Below the pieces are notes generated by a model. The model ran no database searches, was not told where the DNA came from, and saw nothing but the letters and a program-made list of their open reading frames with translations. 40,907 nucleotides of DNA, taken from contig JAJQED010000040.1 of NCBI GenBank assembly GCA_021201825.1, positions 1 to 40,907 on the forward strand, in the 5' to 3' direction. A program made the position numbers and the translations under genes. Shown here one piece after another: positions 17,370-25,647 of the stretch. The stretch's first letter is position 1, and each line of letters begins with the position of its first letter. Source of the stretch: Alistipes sp. GTDB taxonomy: Bacteria; Bacteroidota; Bacteroidia; Bacteroidales; Rikenellaceae.

Positions 17370-19709
17370 TTACATATAGAATTTAACACCCACGAAGTAC
17401 ATCCTCGGGGTCGACGGGCCGTAGACGTAGGCCGCATCCTTGAGCCTGCCGTAATCGAGGTCTTTCTGGAACTGGTTGAAAATATTCTTAACCCCCGCAC
17501 TCAGCTCGAGGTTACAGTGCGCCGAGAGCATAAAGTTATACGCCAGTTTAACCCCCGCATCGAAAAACCCGCGGACCCTCCTCTCGGTATCGGTCTCCTC
17601 GACTTCGCCCGTTGGGTCGAACCCGGCTACGATATGCTGTACCAGCATCGGACCGGTCACGTTGCCGAACAACGATGCGTTGAAGTTGGGTACCACGGGT
17701 ACGTTCAGGGTGAAATATCCGTAATGGTCCGGCGACCGGAACATGGTTTTCTGCGGTGCCAGCTCTTCCGACCACTGGAACGGTTTGGTGTACCGGCTCT
17801 TCTGGAACGTGTAACCCAGCTGGAAATCGAACACGGCCGGCATGCCCATCCTGATCTCGGTGTTGATCCCGCCGACTACCGCCGCATCGGCGTTCTCCCG
17901 CCGCATCCGCCGGAAAACCACCCCGTTGATCTCCTCCTCGCCGTACTGCACAAGCGAGAACACGTCCCGCAGCCTCGTATAGAACCCCTCGAGAAGAAGG
18001 TTGGTCTGCAGCCTGCCGAAATTATGGTAAAGGTCCGCCGAGGCGCTCATCGAATGGGAATACTCGGGTTTAAGGTTGTCGGCCAGCTCGATGAGCGAGA
18101 CGGTGCCGCCCACCGCGTCCACATGCAGGTCCTCGTCATAGGCCTGCGGAGCGCGGTAGCCGCTGGCGTAGCTCAGGCGCAGGCCAACCTTTTCAACGGG
18201 ACTGTACCGTACGGTAGCCCTGGGACTGAACACCGGGTTGTCCATAAGGTTGTGCTTGTCCAGGCGGCCCCCCAGGGCGATGTTATACTTCTCGGTCTTC
18301 CATTCATTCTGCAAGAACGCACCGATCACATTGCTGACCTGCTTCAGGTTGCGGCCGTAACCAATCATCTTGTCATGCAGGTTATTGTGGCTGAATTCCA
18401 CCCCGGCGGTCAGTTCAGCCGGGGCGAACCATGCACGGTCCATTGCGTAGGTGTACTGCGAGCCGACTACGGCCGTAAGGTCATCTGTCTGGCCGTAGGC
18501 GTCAGGGTTCATATCTGTACCGAAGTAACTCTCACGGTCGACTTTCTGGGCCGAGGTAAAGACGGACAAGCGGTGCTTGTAATCGGGGGTGAACCAGTCG
18601 AATTTCAGCCCCCCGCCGTCGATATGGTGGTTGAGCTGTTCGGCGATCAGGGTCTCGTGCGGCGGCAGGTCTATATCGTCCCCGCCACGGCGGAACTCAT
18701 GGATATGGTGGTATTCGGCCGTGAGTTTGGAATAGGTACTCGTCTTGTAGTAGCCCCGGAAGCCGATGGTTTCGGATTTGATCTGCGGGATGTCGCTGAA
18801 ACCGTCGTCGTTGTGGTCGTAGGCGTCGCGGTTGCGTATCATACCGAACAGGTAGACCCCCGCCTTATGGTCGTCCGAGACGAACGAGGCGTTGAGGGAG
18901 GTATTAATATCGAGGCTGTTCCTGTCGATTATGTTCGTAGTGTTGGCCAGCGAGAAAGTGTTGCGCAGGGGTTCCTTGGTAATAATGTTGACCACCCCGC
19001 CGATGGCGTTGGCCCCGAACAGTGCCGACCCGCCCCCGCGGATGACCTCCACCCGTTCGACCATGGCCACCGGCAGCTGTTCCAGCCCGTAGACCCCTGA
19101 CAGGGAACTGAAAATGGGACGGCTGTCGATAAGTATCTGGGCATACTGCCCCTCCAGCCCGTTGATGCGCAGCTGGGTGGTGCCGCAGTTCGAACAGTTG
19201 TTCTCCACCCGCAGGCCCGGCTGGAAACCTATTGTCTGGGTAAGGTTGGTGGATGCCGTGGTCTCGAATGTCTTGGCGGAGATAACGTTCACGATGGTCG
19301 ACGAGGTTTTCTTGTTCGTCTCGTTCCGGCTGGAGGATACTACCACTTCGTCCATGCTGAAAGTGGACTCTTCCATATCGAAATTCACTTCGAGGGTCTT
19401 CTTGCTCTCGGTCCGTATCCGGTGTTCCACGGAATTGTAGCCGATGGCCGAGGCCACGATGACGAATTCGCCCTCGGGAATGTCCTTGAGGAAGAAATGG
19501 CCCGTGGCGTCGGTCACGGTGCCGATGGTGGTTCCCTTTATGGAGACCGTTATATAGGGGAGGTGTTCGTGGGTGCCGGCCTTTACGACATGGCCGGTAA
19601 TGTTGGCGTCGGTGCGCGGTTTGGTCTGTGTGGTAGGGTCGTCGGCCGCACGCATGGCCGCAGGCACGGACAACAGCCCGGCCAGCAGCAAAAGTAATAT
19701 CTTATGCAT
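17370..19709 (-). CDS. TonB-dependent outer-membrane receptor with carboxypeptidase-regulatory-like domain; metal or metal-complex uptake suspected
   Basis: I start at 19709 (779 aa, MHKILLLLLAGLL signal peptide); the frame is open to 19733. After the signal comes a beta-sandwich regulatory-like domain (about 35-115), then a plug domain with VERVEVIRGGGSALFGANAIGG near 217-238, then a 22-strand-type barrel ending YFVGVKFYM. Just before the plug core is a Cys pair, NNCSNCGTTQLRINGLEG (Cys172, Cys175), seen in a recognisable group of Bacteroidetes receptors (recalled). Such receptors import ligands across the outer membrane using TonB energy. The upstream gene, 84 bp away, encodes a His-rich membrane protein, so the ligand may be a transition metal or haem-like complex (inference). 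A terminator follows at 17292-17324. No SusD partner is present, arguing against glycan import. Confidence 0.9.
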   Translation of the reverse strand: MHKILLLLLAGLLSVPAAMRAADDPTTQTKPRTDANITGHVVKAGTHEHLPYITVSIKGTTIGTVTDATGHFFLKDIPEGEFVIVASAIGYNSVEHRIRTESKKTLEVNFDMEESTFSMDEVVVSSSRNETNKKTSSTIVNVISAKTFETTASTNLTQTIGFQPGLRVENNCSNCGTTQLRINGLEGQYAQILIDSRPIFSSLSGVYGLEQLPVAMVERVEVIRGGGSALFGANAIGGVVNIITKEPLRNTFSLANTTNIIDRNSLDINTSLNASFVSDDHKAGVYLFGMIRNRDAYDHNDDGFSDIPQIKSETIGFRGYYKTSTYSKLTAEYHHIHEFRRGGDDIDLPPHETLIAEQLNHHIDGGGLKFDWFTPDYKHRLSVFTSAQKVDRESYFGTDMNPDAYGQTDDLTAVVGSQYTYAMDRAWFAPAELTAGVEFSHNNLHDKMIGYGRNLKQVSNVIGAFLQNEWKTEKYNIALGGRLDKHNLMDNPVFSPRATVRYSPVEKVGLRLSYASGYRAPQAYDEDLHVDAVGGTVSLIELADNLKPEYSHSMSASADLYHNFGRLQTNLLLEGFYTRLRDVFSLVQYGEEEINGVVFRRMRRENADAAVVGGINTEIRMGMPAVFDFQLGYTFQKSRYTKPFQWSEELAPQKTMFRSPDHYGYFTLNVPVVPNFNASLFGNVTGPMLVQHIVAGFDPTGEVEETDTERRVRGFFDAGVKLAYNFMLSAHCNLELSAGVKNIFNQFQKDLDYGRLKDAAYVYGPSTPRMYFVGVKFYM

Positions 19710-19793
19710 TTTTTCAATTATCTCGTTAAACAAAGCATTCGCCGCCCGCGGGAGCGCAGGCGCCGTACCGGAGAGCCGGCATAGGATCGATGT

Positions 19794-20138
19794 TTAACGG
19801 ACGGGAGGACCCCGCAGGTGCATGACCACCGGGGTGGCGGCACAAAGCCGGCCGGCCGTGGGCCGTGAATAAATGCGGGAAGCGGTACCCGGGAAAGCGA
19901 ACCCGCCGCCGATGGCCATCAGCACGAACAGCGCCAGCGAAAGGTGCGCTATGGTATCCAGCTGTGCCGAACTGTGGGAGTGGCCCGGGTTATCCGAGGT
20001 GCCAGAATAGGGATGGGAGTGGCAGATGACCACCCCGTCGATCACATGGACGTGCGGAAAGAGGGTGATGCCGCCCATATACCAGCAGAACAATGCCAGT
20101 AATGCCAACGACGCGAACCCACGTATCTTCTTCCCCAC
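19794..20138 (-). CDS. Small His-rich two-helix membrane protein, possible metal-handling partner of the TonB receptor
   Basis: The reading frame lacks a suitable ATG. I take GTG at 20138 (114 aa), preceded by CAGGA, because a TAnnTTTG box at 20157-20164 overlaps the only longer start, a TTG at 20159. A first hydrophobic helix (8-27) and a second (63-82) flank a loop with HVH (29-31), Cys39-His40-Ser-His42 and HSH (53-55), which would sit on the periplasmic side given the basic N-terminus. Seven histidines and one cysteine in about 40 residues suggest Zn, Cu or Ni binding (inference). I recall similar small proteins with an 'HVHVxDGVxxxHSHP' signature in Bacteroidetes, without known function. 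It is the first gene of an operon with the TonB receptor. Confidence 0.7.
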   Translation of the reverse strand: MGKKIRGFASLALLALFCWYMGGITLFPHVHVIDGVVICHSHPYSGTSDNPGHSHSSAQLDTIAHLSLALFVLMAIGGGFAFPGTASRIYSRPTAGRLCAATPVVMHLRGPPVR

Positions 20139-20156
20139 GTTTTCCTGAATTTGCCC

Positions 20157-20164
20157 CAAAGGTA
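20157..20164 (-). promoter_or_regulatory. -7 promoter box for the His-rich protein/TonB receptor operon
   Basis: The minus strand reads TACCTTTG, an exact match to TAnnTTTG. It lies just downstream of the nrdJ terminator and about 20 bp before the proposed GTG start. The implied start of transcription (about 20150) would rule out the TTG at 20159. Confidence 0.6.
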
Positions 20165-20182
20165 ATAACAGCGCCCCGTTAA

Positions 20183-20228
20183 AAAAAATCTTCCGCCCTT
20201 TCCCGGCGGAAAGAGCGGAAGATTTTTT
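20183..20228 (-). terminator. Terminator after nrdJ
   Basis: A long hairpin: a 14-bp outer stem (20183-20196 with 20215-20228) starting with an A/T tract, plus an inner 6-bp stem (20198-20203 with 20208-20213). It begins 28 bp past the nrdJ stop and ends in a U-run on the minus strand. Confidence 0.9.
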
Positions 20229-20255
20229 GACCGCGGACGGTTAACTGTTGTACCT

Positions 20256-22835
20256 TTACCCGCATTTGGAGTGGCCGCAGGCCATACACACCGGGCAGCC
20301 GTTCTGGTAGACCAGTGTCTCCTCGCCGCACTCGGGGCAGATCTCTTTGGTGGGGGTGCCGTTCTTTATATAGGTCTTCAGTGCGCGGGCCACACCGTTC
20401 TTCCAGGTGTTGATCGATTCGGTGTTCAGGTGCAGCGATTCCACCAGGTTCACCACGTCCACGATCGGCATACCGATACGCAGCACGCCCGAGATCAGCT
20501 TGGCATAGTTCCAGAACCCCTCGTCGAACAGGCGCGAGATGCCGCCGATGGTATTCGTATAGCCGTACTTGTCCCTGTACTGGAAGTCGTAGCGTTTTTC
20601 GCCGTCCTGCTCCACTACCTTTATTATGGTCCCTTTCTTTATCGCCTTGGGTATGAAGATGGCGTCCTCCTCGATCTTACCGGTAAATATTTCGTACGGC
20701 CGGTCGTTGTAAATACCTACGAACGCTATCCAGTCTTCCTCGCCGTTCTTGAAACGGACGATATCCGCCTCGAGTTCGGTGGGCCGGTGCTTGGGCGGCT
20801 TGTAACCGCTTTTGTCGTCGTCGGAGTCGGTTTTCTTTTTCTTGGTGTCCACCAGCACCCCGGCCCGCGAGCCGTCACGGTAGACCGTCACCCCCTTGCA
20901 TCCGTGTTCCCATGCGGTCATGTAGACCTTGGCCACGAGCTCTTCGGTGACCTCGTTGGGCAGATTGACCGTGACCGATATCGAATGGTCCACCCATTTC
21001 TGGATAGCCCCCTGCATCTGCACCTTGCTCACCCAATCGATGTCGTTGGCCGTGGCCTTGAAATAGGGCGAGGCCTTGACCAGCCTGTCCAGTTCCTCGT
21101 CGTCCAGGTGCTCGAGGTTGTCGGTAGGGAAGCCGTTCACTTCCATCCACGTTACGAACTTGTGGTGGTAGACGTTGTATTCCTCCCAGGAATCGCCTAC
21201 TTCGTCCACGAACGTCACGTTCACGTCCTTGTCGTTGGGATTCACCTTCCGCCGGCGTTTGTATACCGGGCGGAACACCGGCTCGATGCCCGAAGTGGTC
21301 TGGGACATAAGGCTGGTGGTGCCCGTGGGGGCGATGGTAAGCATCGCTATATTTCGGCGCCCGTGTTGGGCCATCTCTTTGTAGAGTTCGGGATCGGCCT
21401 CCCGGATACGGGCTATCATCGGGTTGCCCTCTTCCTTTGCGGTGTCGTATATGGGGAACGCGCCGCGCTCTTTGGCCATACCGACCGATGCACGGTAGGC
21501 CTCCAGTGCCAGGGTCTTCTGTACCTCCACCGCGAAACCGATAGCTTCCTCAGTGCCGTAGCGCAGTCCCAGTGCGGCGAGCATATCCCCCTCGGCCGTA
21601 ATGCCAAGGCCGGTGCGGCGCCCCATGATGGCTTTCTCGCGTATCTTCTCCCACAGGCTGCGCTCCACCCGGCGTATATCGTCGTCTTCCGGGTCGTCCT
21701 CTATCTTGGCTATGATGGCCTCCACCTTTTCCAGCTCCAGGTCGATAATGTCGTCCATCATCCTCATGGCCTTGTGTACATGGTCGCGGAACTTGTCGAA
21801 ATTGAACCGGGCTTTCTTCGTGAAAGGGGCGTCGACGTAGCTGTAAAGGTTGAGGGCCAGCAGCCGGCAGCTGTCGTACGGACACAGCGGGATCTCACCG
21901 CAGGGATTGGTGGATACCGTGGTGAAACCCAGATCGGCATAGCAGTCGGGAACCGACTCGCGGATAATTGTGTCCCAGAAGAGCACGCCGGGTTCGGCCG
22001 ACTTCCATGCGTTGTGGATGATCTTGTCCCACAACGACTTGGCGTCTATGTCCTTTTCATACAGCGGCTTGTCGGAGTCGATCGGGAACTGCTGGTGGTA
22101 CCGCGAACCGCTTTGTACGGCGCGCATGAATTCGTCGTCCATTTTAATGGAGACGTTGGCGCCGGTTACCTTGCCGGTCTCCACCTTGGCGTCGATAAAA
22201 TTCTCGGCATCGGGATGTTTGATGGAGAGGGATAGCATCAGGGCTCCCCGCCGCCCGTCCTGGGCCACTTCACGCGTGGAATTGGAGTAGCGCTCCATGA
22301 ACGGCACGATACCGGTCGAGGTGAGGGCGCTGTTGAGTACCGGACTGCCCGTTGGACGGATGTGCGAAAGGTCGTGCCCCACGCCTCCCCGCCGTTTCAT
22401 CAGCTGTACCTGCTCCTCGTCGATACGGATTATGCCCCCGTAGCTGTCCGCCGGGTTCTTATGCCCGATCACGAAACAGTTGGACAGGGAGGCTATCTGC
22501 AGGTTGTTCCCTATACCGGTCATCGGCCCCCCCTGCGGGATCACGTACCGGAAGTCCCTGAGCAGGTCCAGTATCTCCTGCTTTGCGAGCGGGGCCGGGT
22601 ACTTGTTCTCTATACGTTCTATCTCCCCGGCGATGCGTTCGTGCATCTGCTCGGGAGACTTTTCGTAAATATTGCCGAACGAATCCTTAAGGGCATATTT
22701 GCTCACCCATACGGTCGCGGCGAGTTCGTCGCCCTTGAAATAATCCTTTGCTGCGCCGACCGCGTCCCCATAACTGTATTGGGTCATGGCAGGGGTACCG
22801 GACGCGGTTTCCCGGTTTTTTTTGGTCTGAGGCAT
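20256..22835 (-). CDS. nrdJ: Class II (adenosylcobalamin-dependent) ribonucleotide reductase
   Basis: The 859-aa enzyme reduces ribonucleotides to deoxyribonucleotides using adenosylcobalamin as radical source, independent of oxygen. The active-site loop STNPCGEIPL carries the radical Cys312 and Glu314. Cys120 (SLSNCFV) and Cys323 are candidates for the redox pair. Glycine-rich GGVGHDLSHIRPTGSPV (about 150-166) is typical of the long B12-dependent family. The C-terminus holds two CxxC pairs and ends HSKCG, a zinc-ribbon-like tail that probably relays electrons. Length is usual for this subgroup. An alternative start is Met17 (MTQYSYGDA). It is monocistronic and followed by a strong terminator. 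I see no cobalamin riboswitch in the short upstream region. Confidence 0.96.
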   Translation of the reverse strand: MPQTKKNRETASGTPAMTQYSYGDAVGAAKDYFKGDELAATVWVSKYALKDSFGNIYEKSPEQMHERIAGEIERIENKYPAPLAKQEILDLLRDFRYVIPQGGPMTGIGNNLQIASLSNCFVIGHKNPADSYGGIIRIDEEQVQLMKRRGGVGHDLSHIRPTGSPVLNSALTSTGIVPFMERYSNSTREVAQDGRRGALMLSLSIKHPDAENFIDAKVETGKVTGANVSIKMDDEFMRAVQSGSRYHQQFPIDSDKPLYEKDIDAKSLWDKIIHNAWKSAEPGVLFWDTIIRESVPDCYADLGFTTVSTNPCGEIPLCPYDSCRLLALNLYSYVDAPFTKKARFNFDKFRDHVHKAMRMMDDIIDLELEKVEAIIAKIEDDPEDDDIRRVERSLWEKIREKAIMGRRTGLGITAEGDMLAALGLRYGTEEAIGFAVEVQKTLALEAYRASVGMAKERGAFPIYDTAKEEGNPMIARIREADPELYKEMAQHGRRNIAMLTIAPTGTTSLMSQTTSGIEPVFRPVYKRRRKVNPNDKDVNVTFVDEVGDSWEEYNVYHHKFVTWMEVNGFPTDNLEHLDDEELDRLVKASPYFKATANDIDWVSKVQMQGAIQKWVDHSISVTVNLPNEVTEELVAKVYMTAWEHGCKGVTVYRDGSRAGVLVDTKKKKTDSDDDKSGYKPPKHRPTELEADIVRFKNGEEDWIAFVGIYNDRPYEIFTGKIEEDAIFIPKAIKKGTIIKVVEQDGEKRYDFQYRDKYGYTNTIGGISRLFDEGFWNYAKLISGVLRIGMPIVDVVNLVESLHLNTESINTWKNGVARALKTYIKNGTPTKEICPECGEETLVYQNGCPVCMACGHSKCG

Positions 22836-23014
22836 TTTCTAATTGACTATATAGTAACTAACAGGTGATCTGCGGTATATTAGGGCAGGGTAATAACCGG
22901 CCGCGTCCGTTCACAGCGCGGACGGGCTTTGCAATTTTACGACAAATGGCGGGCAGAATCCCCGGCAGCCGTTTGAAATTATCAATAAGTTATTAACAGA
23001 CCGGCGGCCGGTTC

Positions 23015-23383
23015 TCAGAGCGTGGCTGTTACCGAAACTTTCTCCACCTTGCCCCCGAGCGGAGGCGCTATTTTCGAAACTTTTACCGTGAGACGGCATA
23101 TGGCCGGGAAAGATCTTTTGAGCGCCCGGCCGATACGCCAGGCGACGTTCTCCAATATGTCCGAGGGTATTTCCATTTCGGCGCGTACGACCCGGTAGGC
23201 CTCCAGGTAATTGACGCTGGCCGTTATGTCGTCGCCCGTTGCGGCTGCCGACGCATCGTAAGTCAGCCGCACGTCCACACTGAAACGGTTGCCTACCTTT
23301 TTTTCCAGGTCGTAGCATCCGTGGCGGGCATAAAACTCCATGTTCTCCAGCTGGATGGTCGCCCAAAGCCGTTCGTTTTCCAT
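23015..23383 (-). CDS. folB: Dihydroneopterin aldolase
   Basis: The 122-aa enzyme cleaves 7,8-dihydroneopterin to 6-hydroxymethyl-dihydropterin and glycolaldehyde in folate synthesis. It has the family pattern: LENMEFYARHGCYDLEKKVGNRFSVDV at 12-38, with the conserved acidic residue after the HG pair, and a C-terminal segment VKVSKIAPPLGG near 100-111 with the conserved catalytic-type Lys. Length is exactly that of the octameric FolB family. It follows the PfkB-type kinase gene by 57 bp on the same strand and probably shares its promoter; no folate gene is adjacent. The region downstream (22836-23014) contains only a weak inverted repeat around 22903-22925. Confidence 0.93.
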   Translation of the reverse strand: MENERLWATIQLENMEFYARHGCYDLEKKVGNRFSVDVRLTYDASAAATGDDITASVNYLEAYRVVRAEMEIPSDILENVAWRIGRALKRSFPAICRLTVKVSKIAPPLGGKVEKVSVTATL

Positions 23384-23440
23384 GTTCGGTTCGTTTTTTT
23401 GACGTCGGGCAGGGGATACGGTTACCCGGCCCGGCCGGTT

Positions 23441-24442
23441 CTAAAACAGGTATTTCTGGGTCTCCACCTGTTTGATCAGGCGGATTATATCGTCCCAGAC
23501 CTCCTCGGCAAAGGTGGTGCCGATAACCTCGATCACCTTGCCGGCCGTTATTGCGCCGATAGTGCCGCACTGGCGCAGCGAGAGGCCGTGAGTGAGGCCG
23601 TAGAGGAACCCGGCGGCATAAAAGTCGCCCGCTCCGGTGGTGTCCACCCGCCGGGCGGCGGTCATTATGCCCACGTGGGTGGTCTCCCCGTTCTGTTTTA
23701 TGTATGCGCCTTTGATCCCCACCTTTACCACGGCCAGAGGGCACATCCGGGCTATCTGGTCGAGGGCCTCGAGCGGGTCGCCCTTACCGGTGAAAGCCTC
23801 CGCTTCCTGTTCGTTGGCGAAAATAATGTCTACATGGTCCCGCACCAGGGAGGTCAGGAAACCGAGGTTCTCTTCGACCACGTTGAAACTGGCCAGGTCG
23901 ATGGCCACTTTCAGCCCGCACCGTCCGGCATATTCAACCGCCTTTGCGATCAGCGCATGGTCCTGCACGAGGTAGCCCTCTATGTAAAGGCAGTCGTAGC
24001 CGTCGAATATCCCGTCCGATATCTCTTCCGGCGAGAGTTCGAGCGCCGCGCCGAGGTAAGTCGCCATGGTCCGCTCGCCGTCGGCCGAGACCAGCGAAAT
24101 GCACCGGCCCGAGGGATTGATCCCCCGGTATATCCTGGGTTCCACACCGAGGTTACCGAGGGCCTGCACCAGGAAATCGCCCGTAGAATCCCGGCCCACT
24201 TTGCCGATAAAACCGGTGCTGCAGCCCAGTTTGGCCATGGCCCGGATGGTATTGCCTGCCGAACCGCCCAGCGAGAGGGTATGCGGCAGGTCGGCCGTAG
24301 AGTCCGATATATCTTTCTGCAACCCCGCATCGACGAGGTTCATACTGCCTTTGGGCAGTCCGTAGCGGCCGAGTATCGCGTCATTGGGCAGGTTCACCAG
24401 TACGTCCGTCAAAGCATTCCCGATGCCTATGATCTTCTTCAT
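23441..24442 (-). CDS. PfkB-family sugar/nucleoside kinase (adenosine-kinase-like)
   Basis: The start is the ATG at 24442 (333 aa, MKKIIGIGNALTDVLV); the frame continues to 24550, but a promoter box at 24469-24476 makes longer forms unlikely. The ribokinase fold is clear: the N-terminal GNALTD motif, LGGSAGNT for substrate binding, a lid segment, then DTTGAGDFYAAGFLYG with the catalytic base Asp in GAGD and the anion hole. The protein phosphorylates a sugar or nucleoside hydroxyl with ATP. The N-terminal signature is closest to the adenosine-kinase-like PfkB group, but the substrate cannot be fixed from sequence. It is followed after 57 bp by folB on the same strand. Confidence 0.9.
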   Translation of the reverse strand: MKKIIGIGNALTDVLVNLPNDAILGRYGLPKGSMNLVDAGLQKDISDSTADLPHTLSLGGSAGNTIRAMAKLGCSTGFIGKVGRDSTGDFLVQALGNLGVEPRIYRGINPSGRCISLVSADGERTMATYLGAALELSPEEISDGIFDGYDCLYIEGYLVQDHALIAKAVEYAGRCGLKVAIDLASFNVVEENLGFLTSLVRDHVDIIFANEQEAEAFTGKGDPLEALDQIARMCPLAVVKVGIKGAYIKQNGETTHVGIMTAARRVDTTGAGDFYAAGFLYGLTHGLSLRQCGTIGAITAGKVIEVIGTTFAEEVWDDIIRLIKQVETQKYLF

Positions 24443-24468
24443 TTGGGTTTTGGAGGTTTGGTAAACGA

Positions 24469-24476
24469 CAAAGATA
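24469..24476 (-). promoter_or_regulatory. -7 promoter box for the PfkB kinase/folB unit
   Basis: The minus strand reads TATCTTTG, an exact TAnnTTTG match, 26 bp before the ATG at 24442. The -33 region is not clearly conserved. Confidence 0.6.
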
Positions 24477-24596
24477 GGAAAACCCGGCGGAATCCTGCCC
24501 CCGGTCTCACGGCCGGGGGGCGCGGCAATTCCTTTTATTTGATCAACCACTGTTAAAAACAGGCAGTAAATTTAAAGCTGCCGACCATCTTTTTCT

Positions 24597-24604
24597 TACA
24601 TTTG
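24597..24604 (+). promoter_or_regulatory. -7 promoter box for the methyltransferase transcript
   Basis: TACATTTG matches TAnnTTTG exactly. A TTTA at 24571-24574 is the best -33 candidate. Transcription would start near 24611, leaving a leader of about 175 nt before the ATG at 24788. Confidence 0.55.
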
Positions 24605-24610
24605 CTGCCT

Positions 24611-24787
24611 ATGCCAATATCTCAAAAGGAGCCTGTGAGGTAAATGGCCGGGTACGATACGTACCGGGTTACCAACTCGTCTGATGTCCGGCAAGTTCTT
24701 GTCCGGGCCTCGCACTGTTTATTTAATTAACCCGGGTATCGGAGGCGGGCGCCCCGTCCCGGGAAAATTACACTTAACTTCAATACA
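24611..24787 (+). promoter_or_regulatory. Structured mRNA leader or small RNA upstream of the methyltransferase gene
   Basis: This accounts for most of the 345-bp gap between the divergent kinase and methyltransferase genes. Hairpins visible in order: 24621-24639 (CTCA/TGAG); 24639-24673, an outer GGTAA/TTACC stem closing over a perfect GGTACG/CGTACC stem with 3-nt loop; 24688-24706 (CCGG-CAA/TTG-CCGG with one bulge); and 24731-24763, CCCGGG pairing with CCCGGG around a GC-rich interior, 25 nt before the start codon. A 10-codon ORF starts at 24611, about where transcription should begin, and stops at 24643. I do not recognise a known riboswitch class. It could be a cis-regulatory leader, a free small RNA or an unremarkable leader. 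Confidence 0.4.
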
Positions 24788-25561
24788 ATGAGCGATCACG
24801 ATAAAACCATATACGATTTCGATACCGACCTTATCTACGAATATTTCGGGAGTCTCGAGCGGCAGGGCCCGGGAAGCCCGGAGGCGACCCGCAAGGCCCT
24901 GGGCTTTATAGAGGGCCTGACCGAACGGTCCCGCATCGCCGACCTGGGATGCGGCACGGGCGGCCAGACGATGGTCATGGCGCAGTGCGTACCCGGACAT
25001 ATCACCGGTCTGGAACTGTCCGGCGAATTTATCGGTATTTTCAACCGGAATGCGGCACGGCTGGGGTTGCAGGACAGGGTGGAGGGCGTCACCGGATCGA
25101 TGGACGACCTGCCTTTCGAAAAAGGGTCGCTGGATCTGATCTGGTCGGAGGGAGCCATATACAATATCGGTTTCGAAAGGGGCCTGACCCTGTGGCGGGA
25201 ATACCTGAAACTTGGCGGGTACGTAGCCGTAACGGATGCCTGCTGGTTCACAGCCGAGCGTCCGGCGGAAATACACGGCTACTGGACGCGGCACTACCCC
25301 GGCATCGACACCATCCCGGCCAACGTGGCGACGGTCCAGCGGGCGGGCTATGTTCCCGTGGCGACTTTCACCCTCCCGGCCGGTTGCTGGACGGACAATT
25401 ATTTCGCCCCGGGCCGCGCGGCACAGGAGCGCCTCCTCTCCAGGTATCCCGGTAATGCGGCTGTGGAGGAATTCGTAGAGGCTCAACGATACGAAGCCCG
25501 GATGTATGATAAGTACGGAGCGTTCTACGGCTATGTCTTTTACATCGGCAAGAAGATATAG
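24788..25561 (+). CDS. Class I SAM-dependent methyltransferase (UbiE/Methyltransf_11 type)
   Basis: The 257-aa cytoplasmic protein contains the SAM-binding motif I ADLGCGTGGQT at about 51-61, the acidic post-I strand end GLELSG near 74-79, motif II-like SLDLIWSEGAIYNIG near 116-130, and the post-motif LKLGGYVAVTD. This is a standard Rossmann methyltransferase acting on a small molecule; the acceptor is unknown. The C-terminal 100 residues (Trp/Tyr-rich) form the substrate lid. The ATG at 24788 gives MSDHDKTIYDFD, and no other start is plausible. It is preceded by a long structured leader with its own promoter and followed by several hairpins, so it is monocistronic. Confidence 0.88.
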   Translation: MSDHDKTIYDFDTDLIYEYFGSLERQGPGSPEATRKALGFIEGLTERSRIADLGCGTGGQTMVMAQCVPGHITGLELSGEFIGIFNRNAARLGLQDRVEGVTGSMDDLPFEKGSLDLIWSEGAIYNIGFERGLTLWREYLKLGGYVAVTDACWFTAERPAEIHGYWTRHYPGIDTIPANVATVQRAGYVPVATFTLPAGCWTDNYFAPGRAAQERLLSRYPGNAAVEEFVEAQRYEARMYDKYGAFYGYVFYIGKKI

Positions 25562-25623
25562 CCCGGTCCCGGAACCGCAGGGCCGGGATTGTAAGCCGGC
25601 TACACTGAAATTTATACATATTG

Positions 25624-25647
25624 CGGCCGATTTGTTAAAATCGGCCG
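25624..25647 (+). terminator. Hairpin after the methyltransferase gene
   Basis: A perfect 10-bp stem (CGGCCGATTT with its complement at 25638-25647), 4-nt loop, then ATTT. A smaller GC hairpin (25567-25588) precedes it and another (25685-25715, CCGGTTTT/AAAACCGG with outer GCGT/ACGC) follows, all in the 266-bp gap before the efflux operon. Confidence 0.6.

Noticed and set aside
17517-19100. 527-codon plus-strand frame antisense to the TonB receptor
   Set aside because: Shadow of a gene with clear plug and barrel domains.
20271-22235. 654-codon plus-strand open frame antisense to nrdJ
   Set aside because: It mirrors the codon structure of a certain gene. Its composition (Val/His/Arg/Gly-rich, no domains) is that of a GC-rich antisense shadow.
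22836-22915. Possible cobalamin riboswitch before the B12-dependent nrdJ
   Set aside because: I looked for a B12-box-like element and a long structured leader; the short A/T-rich region shows neither.
22911-23744. 277-codon minus-strand frame covering folB and part of the kinase in another frame
   Set aside because: Arg/Gly/Pro-rich out-of-frame translation of two recognisable genes on the same strand.
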